DNA of 64,000 nucleotides from positions 56,434,228-56,498,227 of the forward strand of contig OX638369.1 in NCBI GenBank assembly GCA_951812925.1. The letters are read 5' to 3'. How positions within the stretch are numbered: position 1 is the first letter of the stretch; every line of letters starts with the position of its first letter. The notes under the pieces were generated by a model. That model saw nothing but the letters and a program-made list of their open reading frames with translations, made no database searches and was not told where the DNA came from. This document shows, one piece after another, positions 36,040 to 46,195 of the stretch. Both the position numbers and the translations under genes were made by a program. This stretch comes from Calliopum simillimum (Eukaryota; Arthropoda; Insecta; Diptera; Lauxaniidae).

Positions 36040-36800
36040 ACTGGGCGTAGCTATGCCTGCTCCTCCCCGAATTCGTCGTAACTCTGGAACTATTTGACTC
36101 AGGTGAATGAGATTTGGTACATATCGGTACCTAACTCGAAATTGGCAACTGATTAACTACTTTTCAATAATGTGGCTCAATTTCGTCGATGCAGCGTTGA
36201 ATCTGCTCTTTCCATACATTTTTACTAATTCTAAAGTGTCAGCTGTCAAATTTATTTAAACCAATAGAAACGTATCTAAATTTTATATTTAGGACTAAAA
36301 TCCTGGAGAATTGTCTTATCTCGACTTAGGTTGTTTTGTCAAAAGTCCACAGATATGTACTTAATTGGGACTGTGTACAAAATTTTCAATAAAAAATCAG
36401 AGGGGCCCTGCGCCCTCTATCTAAAAAAACAAAGTTGTCATATCTCTGAAACAATTTTGAACAGGTGAATAAGGTTTAAATCCTGTTTGCTCAACTTTAC
36501 CTGAAATTATATGTTATTTACATGTGTCCAATAGTTTCAGAGATATGAAAACTTTGTTTTTTTAGATAGAGGGGCCAATTTTTTATTGAAAATTTTGTGC
36601 GCAGTGCCAATTAAGTACATATGTACCAAATCTCATTTACCGGAGTCAAATATATCTAGAGATACGACAAATTTGAGGTGGAAGGGGCGTGGCATCACTC
36701 ACGCTGCTAGTTGCTCAATTATTGTTTATATTCGTACCAAATTTCATTCACTTATGTCAAAAAGTTTCAATATAGGACTGATTCTTTCGCTTAAAGCCAC
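36040..36800. repeat. Dispersed tandem-like 'GAGATTTGGTACATAT...GGGGCGTGGC' repeats
   Basis: Modules near 36065-36190 and 36640-36790 share words such as aactctggaactatttgac, gtgaatgagatttggtacat, accaaatttcattcac and ggggcgtggcat. Similar words in partly different order occur at 46670-47040, 58245-58410 and 63530-63720. This is a dispersed repeat seen at four or more places in the window. It has no coding content and I cannot name its class. Confidence 0.55.
36351..36622. mobile_element. Foldback/MITE, 272 bp
   Basis: The left arm (36351-36452) and right arm (36533-36622) are inverted repeats. They share ATATGTACTTAATTGG, ACAAAATTTTCAATAAAAAA, CCTCTATCTAAAAAAACAAA and TCATATCTCTGAAAC. The left arm carries about 13 extra bases (ggccctgcgccct area). 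It sits between two modules of the dispersed repeat at 36040-36800. Confidence 0.75.
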
Positions 36801-39126
36801 ACATTTTCATGTAAATAGCGTTCAACAGCCTGGAGCCACGTTCAAATATTTTTCCATTGGGACCAACATTTTTTTGCTTCATACTTACGCAAATAGCTCC
36901 TGGAACTAAAGCATTTGAGATCTTTAAATTGTGTCATATAACATATGATAGGTCTAATGGATTTGGACTTACATAAGGCAATGCAATCAAAATTTGTATA
37001 AATAAACGCAAAACAAAAAAATTTAATGAGAATGCGGAAGATACACCACATCAATAAAAGCTTAAATTTACCACCCACAAAAAACTTTCTTCAAATACAA
37101 GTGTAGGGTGTACGTTTTAGGATAATAACACACTTACTTGTATTAATTTGACATCATTTAATCCTCATGATAATTCTTCAAAGTCTTGTTTGAACGAACA
37201 ATCATTTGAAATTCCAAGAATATGAAATTTTCGCTGAATCCTTTAAAGCAAAGTTCTGCCAACATTGAGGACATCAAAAATATGTCATAATTTTGATTAA
37301 AGCACGCAATTCATAAGCGACATAAAAGACATCATGCGAATAAACGATCAGATGTTGTGTCATAATCATCAAATAAAATTATGCGGGAGCTGCTGCATCC
37401 ATCGGATGCGCAAGAAAAATACCAAACTTCTGTAATAAAATAAGTAAAGCGAAAAAATTAAATTTTTGATTTGCACATTCAGGATCATAAAAATACAAAA
37501 AATTTCGCTGACAATAGGGGATACATGTACCATAGCACATACATAGAAAGCTGCAATCAAGAAGACTCTTGGAATAGAAAGAATGAAAACAAAAATTCCT
37601 CTTAATTTTATGGCAGATATTCATGCATTTAATTAAATTTGAAATCGAGACACATAGGGCAGGCAACTTTCATTAAACTTAGTATTCACACGGAGACGTA
37701 GAAAATAATTTTTTCTAAGGGGGAGGGGGTTACAACGACAAACTCAGTTGTTCATATCAAAATCATGTGACATTTTACAAGTTAATTAAAAATTTTGGGG
37801 TTGGGGCCCATACCCCGGAACCGCCCCCCATAACTACGCCCCTGCTTCCATCCCTTGTGAGTTTGCAAAAGATTTTACGACTAAACTTTGGTTGCATTTA
37901 ACGACTTTTGTGGTTAATTCAGTGAAAGTAGAAAAATTAATTTTCTTTTTTTTTCGTCGTCGTCGTCGTCGCCACCACAAGTCCAAGTATGTGGCGAATA
38001 CCTGAAATTAATGTTTTGTAAGAAGCAGCCAGCAGTCAACTACAACTTAATGCCATTTTATAGACTGACGGGGGTGGGTCACTATGACGACTAAAGGTAT
38101 TAAATGCCTCAAGACTAAATCTCACCTTCAAAGAAATCTTTCTAGAAAATACCAAGCATATACTTTGAAGTCCAAAATGAATGCAACATATAATTCATAA
38201 GTGGTTATATTGCGCCATGAATTGTATATGCAATTGAAATTTAAAATATTTGTTTGTTTGTATTTAAACTTCCATAAAGTGGCGTCATTCAATTGCGTAT
38301 AGACGTACTAAATCTATATTTTTATGTGGCCGCCTATCATTAGCCTACTTGTTAAAAACATAAAAAAAAACGGGAAATTTTATTTCATTTAATTGGCAGC
38401 ACTGTTTATTTGTCTGCTTGTTGCGTGTTTGTTGGCAACAAAAACAAACTGTCACTATTGACAGGTGTTTGTAAAAATGTTTGGACTTTTTGAGAAGAAA
38501 AACCATTTGGTGAAATAAATTCTTTAAGAAATCTCCTTTTTGTTGGGTATGTTTTGTGAACCACTTGACTCTGTCAAATTGCATCCATTGAGTTTGCCCT
38601 CTGACTGACAGTTTAACTTTATGGTGCTGCTTAGGCGCTGATTTCAATGACTTTGACACATGCAATTTTGACATTGCAATCGAAATAACGCTTTGACAGT
38701 AAGATACTATGGTAAGGATATTCGTTTAACTTGACGAATACATCGGTTTTAAGAGATTTTAAAATTCAGACTATTTTAGGTTATTTTGTTTAACACTAAA
38801 TCTAAATCGGCAGATACCAAAGGCCTAACACAAACAGAAAGAAACTTCGTGGCAAAATCAAAACTTTCATCAATTAAGTGAAATAAACGAAGCAAAAAAA
38901 CAAATGTGGCATGAACGCAAAAACAAAATATTTATGTTAATTAAAAAATGTTAGATAAGAACAAAAAAAAAATTACTTGAGTCGTCGAGATACCAAGATG
39001 TTACGATGCTTAAGCAGAACTAACACTCTTCATGATATACACTCAGCGAAAAATTGATAGGGCCAAACAATAAATATCATTTATTTTATATATACATTGA
39101 CAATAAAAGTTAAAATTTATATAATT
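36801..39126. other. AT-rich spacer, no gene seen
   Basis: It contains a CGTCGTCGTC run (37956-37971) and a C-rich stretch gggcccataccccggaaccg near 37805-37824. Frames at 36842-38674 are short and without domains. Confidence 0.4.
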
Positions 39127-39776
39127 CGATACATCCAACGTAAAAGTTTGTAACTCAAGTTACCAACTTTTTACTGGACAACGATTTTCGAAATCTGCGC
39201 ATTATACTCCATCTTGTGTCAAATTTTGGTACCTCTAGCTTGAAATTTGAAGGGCTGGGAGCAATTTTTAAAGTTGCAACCTAAGTATATTTTAGTTAGG
39301 TCTCCATGCAAAAACTTGGCAACTTAAGTTGATAACTTATGCACGGGACTAAAATAACAAATTGAGTTGGTAACTTGACTTACAAAGTTATTAGTTAATT
39401 TTTCATTAAAAACCAGTGGTTGAAGTCCTAGATAACAACGTAATGTGCGTAGAATATTTTTTAATGGTGGTTGGCAAGTTAAGTTACCAACTTTTCTCAT
39501 GGAAAATTTGGTTGCTGAAACAGAATAACTAGAGTTACAACTCATATGTTTTCATTTTTATCCATATTAAAAATTGAAATTCTTAATATCTCTGTTAATT
39601 GATTTGGAATAGTGACAACAGTTTAATAGTCGAAAAACCTTTATTTGGACTACAGATTTCCAAAGTATTTATTCTATTTTTGTTTTTGGTTTTTTGTTTT
39701 AACGAAAAACAATACAAAAATGCTCATAACTAAAAGTACGGTTTTCGAGTTACCAACTTTTACGTTGGACGTATAG
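39127..39776. mobile_element. TIR element with 'AAGTTGGTAACTC' subterminal repeats
   Basis: The left end reads CGATACATCCAACGTAAAAG followed by TTTGTAACTCAAGTTA. Near 39746-39776 the complement reads ATACGTCCAACGTAAAAGTT followed by GGTAACTCG. Short motifs of the type GTTACCAACTTTT or AAGTTGGTAACT recur between, near 39158-39171, 39305-39330, 39365-39380 and 39475-39495, in both orientations. An additional right end, even closer to the left end in sequence, lies at 41772-41807. Either the element ends at 39776 and a second partial copy follows, or a larger element spans 39127-41807. Confidence 0.65.
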
Positions 39777-39779
39777 AGT

Positions 39780-40137
39780 TGCACTCTTCGGTCACTATTA
39801 ACCGTCTTTGAAACCGCTTAACCGATCGTAACCATTTTTGCTCTATTTATTTGTTTTGTACTGCAGGTGGGTCGTGACTATGCTAAAAGGGGATTGGGAG
39901 AGAGGGAGTTTACAAAAAGATATTAATATCTATTAGGAGATACAAAAAGAACACTTAAAATGCTATATCTCTGCAGGTATAGCAGATTTTGTTATAAAAC
40001 TTGGTACGTGGATAGATGTTTTTAATACCAATCAACTTGCAAAAAGAGGAGTGGATTGCGCAAGAAGATATTGCATCCGTCATAAAAAAAGACCTTTTAA
40101 GAATTTTTAAGTGTGTTACTTAATGACATTTATATAT
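39780..40137. repeat. Decayed dispersed repeat
   Basis: The text gaaaccgcttaaccgatcgt, then aaaacttggtacgtggatag and atatctctgcagg resembles the other 'GAGATTTGGTACATAT' modules in style but with weak similarity. No gene is seen. Confidence 0.3.
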
Positions 40138-40254
40138 AGAAAATTGATTTTTTAATTGAACTTTTAGTCAATAAATACCACAAAACAACAATTATGATAT
40201 ATCAATACGTATTAACATACAAACAAAACTGGCAAAAGTCGGCTTCGCAGCCGG

Positions 40255-40325
40255 GCAAGGCTGGTGCAGTGGTAACGACTTCTGCTACCAACCGCGAGTT
40301 CCTTGGTTCAACTCACGCCCAGGCC
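40255..40325 (+). ncRNA. tRNA-like SINE-type head with pol III A and B boxes
   Basis: The A box TGGTGCAGTGG (40262-40272) matches the consensus TRGYNNANNGG. The B box GGTTCAACTCA (40305-40315) matches GGTTCRANNCC except near its end. Their spacing of about 32 bases is normal for a tRNA. The acceptor and T stems do not pair well, so this is not an intact tRNA gene. It is either a tRNA pseudogene or the promoter head of a tRNA-derived SINE. An A-rich stretch (ccaaaaacacaaaaag) follows directly. Confidence 0.65.
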
Positions 40326-40409
40326 AAAAACACAAAAAGTTTTCAAACTTGCAATTTTTCAATTATAATTAATTTAGTAAAATAAATATAATTATAATTA
40401 CAACAAAAA

Positions 40410-40456
40410 TAGTCTGATGAGTCTTTGTGGCGAAAGACGAAACATATGTCACTATA
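40410..40456 (+). ncRNA. Type I hammerhead self-cleaving ribozyme
   Basis: All core nucleotides are present. Stem I is AUAGU (40410-40414) with ACUAU (40452-40456), five pairs. The core CUGAUGA is at 40415-40421. Stem II is GUCUUU (40422-40427) and AAAGAC (40434-40439), six perfect pairs with loop GUGGCG. GAAA follows at 40440-40443. Stem III is very short: A40443-U40450 and C40444-G40449 (possibly A40445-U40448), closed by a two- to four-base loop. The cleavage triplet is GUC (40449-40451), so cleavage is expected between C40451 and A40452. Open stem I with a minimal stem III is the layout of ribozymes in Penelope-like elements, animal retrozymes and the schistosome SINE-like satellite, where dimers often give the active form. 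Motif geometry is seen; activity is inferred. Confidence 0.85.
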
Positions 40457-40799
40457 GCCGTGTTTTTAATCCGTTCCTTGATTTGTCATAATTATGTGTT
40501 AGAAAAATGCATTGATAGATTTATATGTAAGTCGATCTTTGCAAACATATGACTAAAAGTTCAAATAAAAAATCAATTTTCAAAAATTAAAATTTTAAAG
40601 GGTTTTTCGATAATGGTTTTACTTCTAATCATCGAATTTTAAGATAAACGTTTCTGAAGAGCACTGCTGTGTACAAAATTTAATCTTGGGGGGAGGGGTT
40701 TTCACATAAAAAACGAAGGGGAACTATACTGAACTCTAAATTTGTGCCGTTATATATGGGTAAAAATTCTTCCAGGGGAGTTGAACCTCCAAAACCTCC

Positions 40800-41770
40800 G
40801 TGTGCACAGGCCTGCTTAAGAGTTGGAACAACTCATAATAATCATATAGGAAACTGTTTTCTAAGTCAAGAAAAGGAGTTTTGTAGCTTAAAAGGACGAG
40901 GATCACACTATAAAGCTGTTGGGTAGTCCTCGTCCAGCTGTTGATAGCTTCAATGAGCACATGGAAGGTGTTGATCTTTCCGATATGTTGCTGGAACTAT
41001 ACGCGCCTAACCATCGATCCAAGAAATGGTATCTGCGCATAGTATCTTGGTGCATAAATGTATTGTATTATTTAATCTCTAACTCATACTTGAGTATAAG
41101 GCCAATATGCAATGACTTTTATCTCTTTCTACACTTCTGTTTGAGTTCCTACTCCAAAGAACTTTTCCAGGTGACTTTTGATTTACCACTACCTAAGCTG
41201 CCTTGTGGATACCTCTTAAGTGCTGTAAATTTCGCTATTTCGTCTTCGGATCTCTTTAAGGTGTAATTCAGAGTTTGGTATGAAGCATAAAAGAGGCAGA
41301 ATTAGATAGTTATTCTACCACAGAGATATAAATTATGATAAAACAGGAACTTTCAGTTAGATATAGCTGATGAACTACTGCAACACTGCAAATAGAACAG
41401 CACCTACGTACAAGAGAGCAAATTTGTCACCTGCTCCAGCTAAAACCTCTCCAAACTTCTATTATAATTTTACGCTGTGGACCCTGAAAATCTATTGAAA
41501 CTTCAGCACAGTATATATTGGAGAAAATGGGTATCAAATTGTAAAAAAATTTCTATTCAAATTCAATACAAAAACAGCATTGTTCATTAATTTTATTAAC
41601 AAAGTTTACCAGCAATGCCCAATCTTGCCTATAGGCAACATCTTCCAGAGAACAAACTAGGATATGCGGGACCTTGAAATTAATACTATTTATTCTTTAG
41701 GTCTATATTTGCAACTGTATAGCCTCAAAAAAATTTTAAATCCCCCCAAATTAATTCGGGCATGAAAGGG
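40800..41770 (+). mobile_element. piggyBac-like element remnant with 3' end
   Basis: The 3' end reads (complement) CCCTTTCATGCCCGAATTAA directly next to a TTAA at 41771-41774. CCCTTT... ends abutting TTAA are characteristic of piggyBac elements. Upstream is a piggyBac-type transposase C-terminal fragment. The 5' end was not found. The TTAA lies inside the terminal repeat of another element (41772-41807), suggesting piggyBac inserted into it. Confidence 0.7.
40805..41266 (+). pseudogene. piggyBac-like transposase, C-terminal fragment
   Basis: The first part, ending at a TAG near 40924-40926, reads RVGTTHNNHIGNCFLSQEKE and KGRGSHYKA. This resembles the GTxRxNR...GxS region of PGBD-type transposases. 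A second frame starts at about 40919 with PRPAVDSFNEHMEGVDLSDM and RSKKWYLRIVSWCINV. This matches the conserved VxxYNxHMGGVDLxDxL...RSKKWW block around the last catalytic Asp (VDLSD). The roughly 40-50 residues normally lying between the two blocks are missing, and the frames differ. The HMGGVD motif is HMEGVD here. Inactive. Confidence 0.75.
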
Positions 41771-41771
41771 T

Positions 41772-41807
41772 TAACTTGAGTTACCAACTTTTACGTTGGA
41801 TGTATCG
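41772..41807 (-). repeat. Lone terminal repeat matching 39127-39162
   Basis: The complement, CGATACATCCAACGTAAAAG followed by TTGGTAACTCAAGTTA, matches the left end at 39127-39162 at 35 of 36 positions. It abuts the piggyBac TTAA. It is either the true right end of a larger element starting at 39127 or the end of a second copy disrupted by piggyBac. Confidence 0.75.
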
Positions 41808-43351
41808 ATATGTACCAAATCTCATCTCACCCAACTACGTTAAATATGATATGATGATTTAGATTTTTGGCTCATGGTTTACTTTTCTGTGGAAATACCC
41901 ATATACATAAATAATTTTTAAACTCAAACATCTACAAAAACATAGCTAGACCTTAAAAATTACTTGTCTTTATTAGCCATGAGCCGTCAATGTTAGAATT
42001 AATAGAATTCTTTCAAAGTGGCTTGTTTCATGGCACTTTGTGGATAATCGTCACTACTGCGACTATTAAAAATTTAGAAAAAAAATCGTCATTAGAAAGT
42101 ATTTAGCCTTATTTTCACATTTCTACATTTCACATTTTGTCATGTGAAGGTGCTATGAAATATCATTTTCATTATGGTTCAAATGCGTGATATGATATCG
42201 TTGCCATTTGGGTAAAGAGTTGATTCAGGACAAAATTATTTATAGCCGCGTGCAATTTAACGGCTCATTAAGCATGTCATTGACCTTCCTTTCTAGCTGT
42301 ATCGCAATGCATTCAAGCGAGTGAAAACAATTGAGGTTATGTTTCCTTTAAGTAAATATATAGGATCAAATATTCTTGAAGGAATTCAATACAATTCCTA
42401 CGTTTGTTCAAGCAAAAATAGTCAAGTGTCGTTTTCATGCTTGTGCCTATAAAAAATGCACATGTTCCTACACTGATTCCAATTAAAGTGACTCAAACAC
42501 TTCGACCTTATCAATATACATATGTCTGTAAGTATATATGTGTGTTTATACACTGGTTTTTCCGTATATTGTATGAATCAACATAATTTTGCGCAATTCA
42601 ATTACACGAAATTGTCATCATAGTAAACGTAAGCAATATGATTGGATTTTTTTTTTTTTTGTATTTCCTTTAGCAAATCTACTCAATGCAATGGAATTTC
42701 ATTTGATATACTATATATTTTTGTCATTATCTTCCTTAGTATGTGTAGTTTAGATAAAGTGCTTGGAAAATGCATTTCCGCATACAAATAGCATGATATC
42801 CTTAGGACAGCATTTGCAGTTGCAGGATAATGGCATCAATTATGGTCAATAGTTTCAATATCTAAGTACATTTGTGCGTGATATACGGCACGTGACATTT
42901 ATGTCTTCTTTTCAGTAGAGTATTTGGAATTTAAGTATTTTCTTTTGATGTAATAAAAATTTGAAAATAAAACGTTTAAGTGAGTACTTTTTGAAATTGA
43001 GACATTCAGACTTTATCAAAACCTTTATTACCGAGTTAAAGTGCAATGTTATTCCCAAAAGCGTAATAAAAGTCATGGTTTTGAATGGAATTGTTAAATT
43101 TTTTTAGTTCTCTTATCTCTTGTTGCATCAAACACTAAGTTAAGGATAAGCACTGCTTTAGAATATACAACTTTAACGTAGGATATTCTACAGAGATTAA
43201 ACTTCACTCACTATCACTGTATAAGAGAGTTTCTTTGACCAACTTCAATAACCTGCGTTGATTCAGATAAAGCGGGCCATTATCACACCGAGAAAACAGT
43301 ATGATTATGTACATCAAAATTTGGTTATAATTTACAAATAATGTGGGGATT
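41808..43351. other. AT-rich spacer, no gene seen
   Basis: No frame over 60 codons with a domain. The phrase catatgtctgtaagtatatatg near 42520-42541 is simple-sequence-like. Nothing further is supported. Confidence 0.4.
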
Positions 43352-43458
43352 CCTGAAAACGTGTAAAAGCCTCGAAAACATCGCAAACTCGTAAAACTGT
43401 GAAATTTTGTATTGATTTTGACAACATTTACGAGTTTACGAGGTTTTCAAGGCTAACA
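43352..43458 (+). mobile_element. MITE family 'GCCTCGAAAAC', copy 2
   Basis: The inverted arms read AAAACGTGTAAAAGCCTCGA and, as complement of the right end, GTTAGCCTTGAAAACCTCGT. The whole unit aligns with the complement of 32850-32964. It lies 33 bases upstream of the mariner element at 43491. Confidence 0.75.
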
Positions 43459-43490
43459 TGCCAATATTTGCTAGGTTCACGCCGATATTA

Positions 43491-44769
43491 TTGGGTGTAC
43501 AACTTAAAAACCGGAATTTGACGGTGGATGTCCGTACTAACAAATATCGTGAAAGCTCGAACTTTATATATATATGTCATTTTGAAGGTACATTTGACAG
43601 CTGTTAAAATCAGTCAAAAAAACAATTTTATCTTGTGTGCATCATTATTATTTTTCACGATGAATAACTTCGAAAATTCGAGAAAAAGACAGCATTTGCG
43701 GGAGGTTCTGTTGGGTCATTTTTTTGCAAAGAAAACTGCTGCGGAAAGTCATAGTTTGCTTGTAGAAGTTTATGACGACGATGCTTTAGCACAGTGTTTT
43801 GAATGGTTTAAACGCTTCAAAAGTGCCGATTTTGACATCAAAGACAAAGAACGCCCAGGACAGCCAAGAATGAAGACGATGAATTAGAGAAGCTACTCGA
43901 TGAGGATTCGTGTCAAAAACAAGACGAGCTTGCCAAATCGTTGGGAGTGACTCAGCAAGCCATTTCGAAACGTTTGAAAGCCGCCGGATACATTCAGAAG
44001 CAAGGTAATTGGGTCCCCTATGAGTTGAAGCCGAGAGACGTTGAACGGCGCTTTTGTATGTCTGAAATGCTGCTTGAGCGCCATAAAAACAAATCATTTT
44101 TGCATCGGATTGTGACTGGGGATGAAAAATGGATCCATAATGACAATCCCAAGCGCAAAAAGTCATACGTGAAACCCGGCCAACCAGCCAAATCAACCTC
44201 GAAGCCAAATATCCATGGCGCCAAGGTTATGCTGTGTATTTGGTGGGATCAGAAGGGGCCGTTATATTATGAGTTGTTGAAATCGGGCCAGACAATCACA
44301 GGTGACATGTACCGAACACAATTAATACGTTTGAAGCGTGCCATCATCGAAAAACGCCCGGAAAATGCGACCAGACACGAAGCAATAATTTTTCATCATG
44401 ACAACGCTCGGCCGCATGTTGCAAGACCCGTGAAAAGCTACTTGGAAAATAGTGGATGGGAAGTTTTGGCTCACCCGCCTTATAGTCCGGACCTTGCTCC
44501 GTCTGACTTTCATTTATTTCACTCGATGCAAAACGCCCTCACCGGAATACGCTTCACATCAGAGCAAGGCATCCGAAATTGGATAGATTCATTTTTGGCC
44601 GCCAAGCCGGCGCAATTTTTTTGGGATGGAATTCATAAATTGCCTGAAAGATGGGGAAATGTTGTAGCTTCCAATAAACATATCCTTGAATAAAATATAT
44701 TGTAACATTTTTCCACAATGAAGCATCAAATTTCGCTAAAAAATTCCGGTTTTTAAGTTGTACACCCAA
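43491..44769 (+). mobile_element. Nearly intact mariner element, 1279 bp
   Basis: Inverted terminal repeats start TTGGGTGTACAACTTAAAAA and match perfectly for about 29 bases (continuing CCGGAATTT). TA target duplications lie at 43489-43490 and 44770-44771. Length, TIR length and single-gene content are typical of mariner. The perfect TIRs and a transposase with one visible frame break suggest relatively recent insertion compared with other elements here. Confidence 0.95.
43660..44693 (+). pseudogene. Mariner transposase with a one-base frameshift
   Basis: The ATG at 43660 opens MNNFENSRKRQHLREVLLGH and a helix-turn-helix region containing ALAQCFEWFKRFKS. Near 43872 the reading frame shifts by one base; downstream the second frame reads DELAKSLGVTQQAISKRLKA, then WVPYELKPRDVERR, the mariner WVPHEL-type linker motif. 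The catalytic triad is visible: GDEKWI, HHDNARPH and YSPDLAPSDFHLF, with 34 residues between the second and third Asp (DD34D). The span is 1034 bases, one short of 345 codons, the usual mariner transposase length, so a single-base deletion accounts for the break. The gene ends TAA at 44691-44693. Confidence 0.95.
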
Positions 44770-44789
44770 TAGAAACATTTTTTTTTGCA

Positions 44790-45320
44790 TTTTGTAGAAC
44801 GTTCAATTCCCTATAAGGAACTCTGCGAACTGTTTTTGCGACCGACTTACCGTTGAAGAGATATCGCGTCTTGAAAATCATTCAAAATTGAACATTGTGC
44901 TATGCGCAGTACTATCTCCTGAGTTATAAGTCGTACGAAAACAATTTACAGGTCATTTTTATATAAGCTACAATATTGCGCCACAATATTTTTCTCTACG
45001 TGTAACCGTTTAAAATATATTTGTAAAAAACTGATATTGGACGCCATTTTCATTTTCCCAATATGGCGGCGCGAGCGAACACGATTCGAGGTAGCAAAGT
45101 TGAAATTCTGAAAGAGCACATCTAAATCTATAAAATAACTCATATGCAAAAATCCCCAAAACCTTTAAGGTAACATCATTTTATTCTCCCAAATAGTTGT
45201 ACTAGTAAGGTAAATATTATAAAAATATAGAATCATTTTGACTTTTATAATTTTAGTAACAATTTCTATTTTTTTAGACAGAGATTTACTTTACATATAT
45301 ATTTTATGCCTCTTCATCAT
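44790..45320. other. Spacer, no gene seen
   Basis: AT-rich sequence with a brief GC-rich stretch (aatatggcggcgcgagcgaa) near 45059-45078. No supported feature. Confidence 0.4.
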
Positions 45321-45322
45321 AT

Positions 45323-45392
45323 GCGCAAGTAGCGCAGGAAGATGTATCTACCTATCACACGGAAGGGCCAGGGTTCGTACCCTAGTGCGGTC
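45323..45392 (+). ncRNA. tRNA-like pseudogene or SINE head
   Basis: An A-box-like TAGCGCAGGAAG starts at 45330 and a B box GGTTCGTACCC at 45372-45382 (consensus GGTTCGANNCC). The stretch CTACCTATCACACGGAAGGG resembles the anticodon arm of a eukaryotic tRNA-Val (CTGCCTAACACGCAGAAGG pattern), with substitutions. The acceptor stem does not pair, so it is not an intact tRNA gene. Confidence 0.45.
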
Positions 45393-45707
45393 AGTTCATA
45401 TTTTTTGTTTTTTTTGTTGTTTGAAGCTAAATATTACGTCAATTTTTTAAAAAAAATTACTAGCAAGCTGAATTGACTAAAACAGTAAGATGAAATTTAC
45501 TTCGGTGTGGAGTTGTCGCCATTTTGACTTGAAACTCTGGTAAAAGTTATGAGAAATAAAGTAGCAAGTACTATTTTTTTTTTTTCGAGTAAAAATTGCT
45601 CTATCTCGTTTATCTCGTATGGTAAACATGCATTAAATACAGATTTTTCTATTTTTTGAACCTTTATAAATAGAAAACAGAGCGCTCAGCCGTAAAATCC
45701 GGCTGGT

Positions 45708-46195
45708 TGAATGGGAATAGTGATAAGCAAACCATGACCAAGACCATAGCAGTCTTGGTCTTGGTCTTGTTCTTGCACATTGAGTCTTGGTCTTGATTTT
45801 GGTATTGAGTCTTGATCTTGGTCTTGATCTTGCTCATTAAGTCTTGGTCTCGGTCTTGGTCTTGGCATTGAAAAAATTTTCAGAGATATTGAGTATTCAA
45901 AATTGCAAAACCATATTTTTCCAAAGCAGTGGCGTTTTTAAGATGCCACAATTCAAATCGAGAGATGATTTTATCTTCAAAACGGGCGTGAAATAATTTT
46001 TAACTATATATTAGCAAGACTGAAAAGCAGTCTCGGTCTTGACAATTATCGTGAGCAAGACCAAGACCATAGCAGTCTTGGTCTTGGTCTTGCAAAAATA
46101 TCAGCATCTTGGTCTTGGTCTTAGTCTCGCAAAATTAGCAAGACCAAGAACAAGACGCAAGACTAAGACTAATTTTGCTCGTCACTAAATGGGAA
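45708..46195. mobile_element. CTTGGT-rich TIR/foldback family, copy A
   Basis: The left end reads TGGGAATAGTGATAAGCAAA and the complement of the right end reads TTCCCATTTAGTGACGAGCA then AAATTAGTC. Internally CTTGGT/ACCAAG hexamers dominate in both orientations (45735-45865 and 46035-46160). The unit ACCAAGACCATAGCAGTCTT is present twice (near 45738 and 46062). The frame 45686-45868 (PRPRPRPRL, DQDQDQD) is a repeat product. Confidence 0.7.

Larger units (their letters stand above)
40138..40585. mobile_element. Inverted-repeat-bounded segment holding a tRNA-like head and a hammerhead ribozyme
   Basis: The left boundary GAAAATTGATTTTTTAATTG followed by AACTTTTAGTC (40140-40170) is repeated inverted at about 40553-40582, where the complement reads GAAAATTGATTTTTTATTTG then AACTTTTAGTC. 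The inverted repeats are about 31 bases with one or two mismatches. The interval contains the tRNA-like sequence (40255-40325), an AT-rich stretch and the hammerhead (40410-40456), all in plus orientation. No protein is encoded. Whether the arms and the inside form one mobile unit is inference. Confidence 0.55.

Noticed and set aside
45323..45392. Intact tRNA gene
   Set aside because: A and B boxes are present but the acceptor stem does not pair and the D arm is irregular, so only a tRNA-like remnant is claimed.
45686..45868. Small protein with PRPRPRPRL and DQDQDQD repeats
   Set aside because: Direct product of the CTTGGT hexamer repeat in a TIR element.
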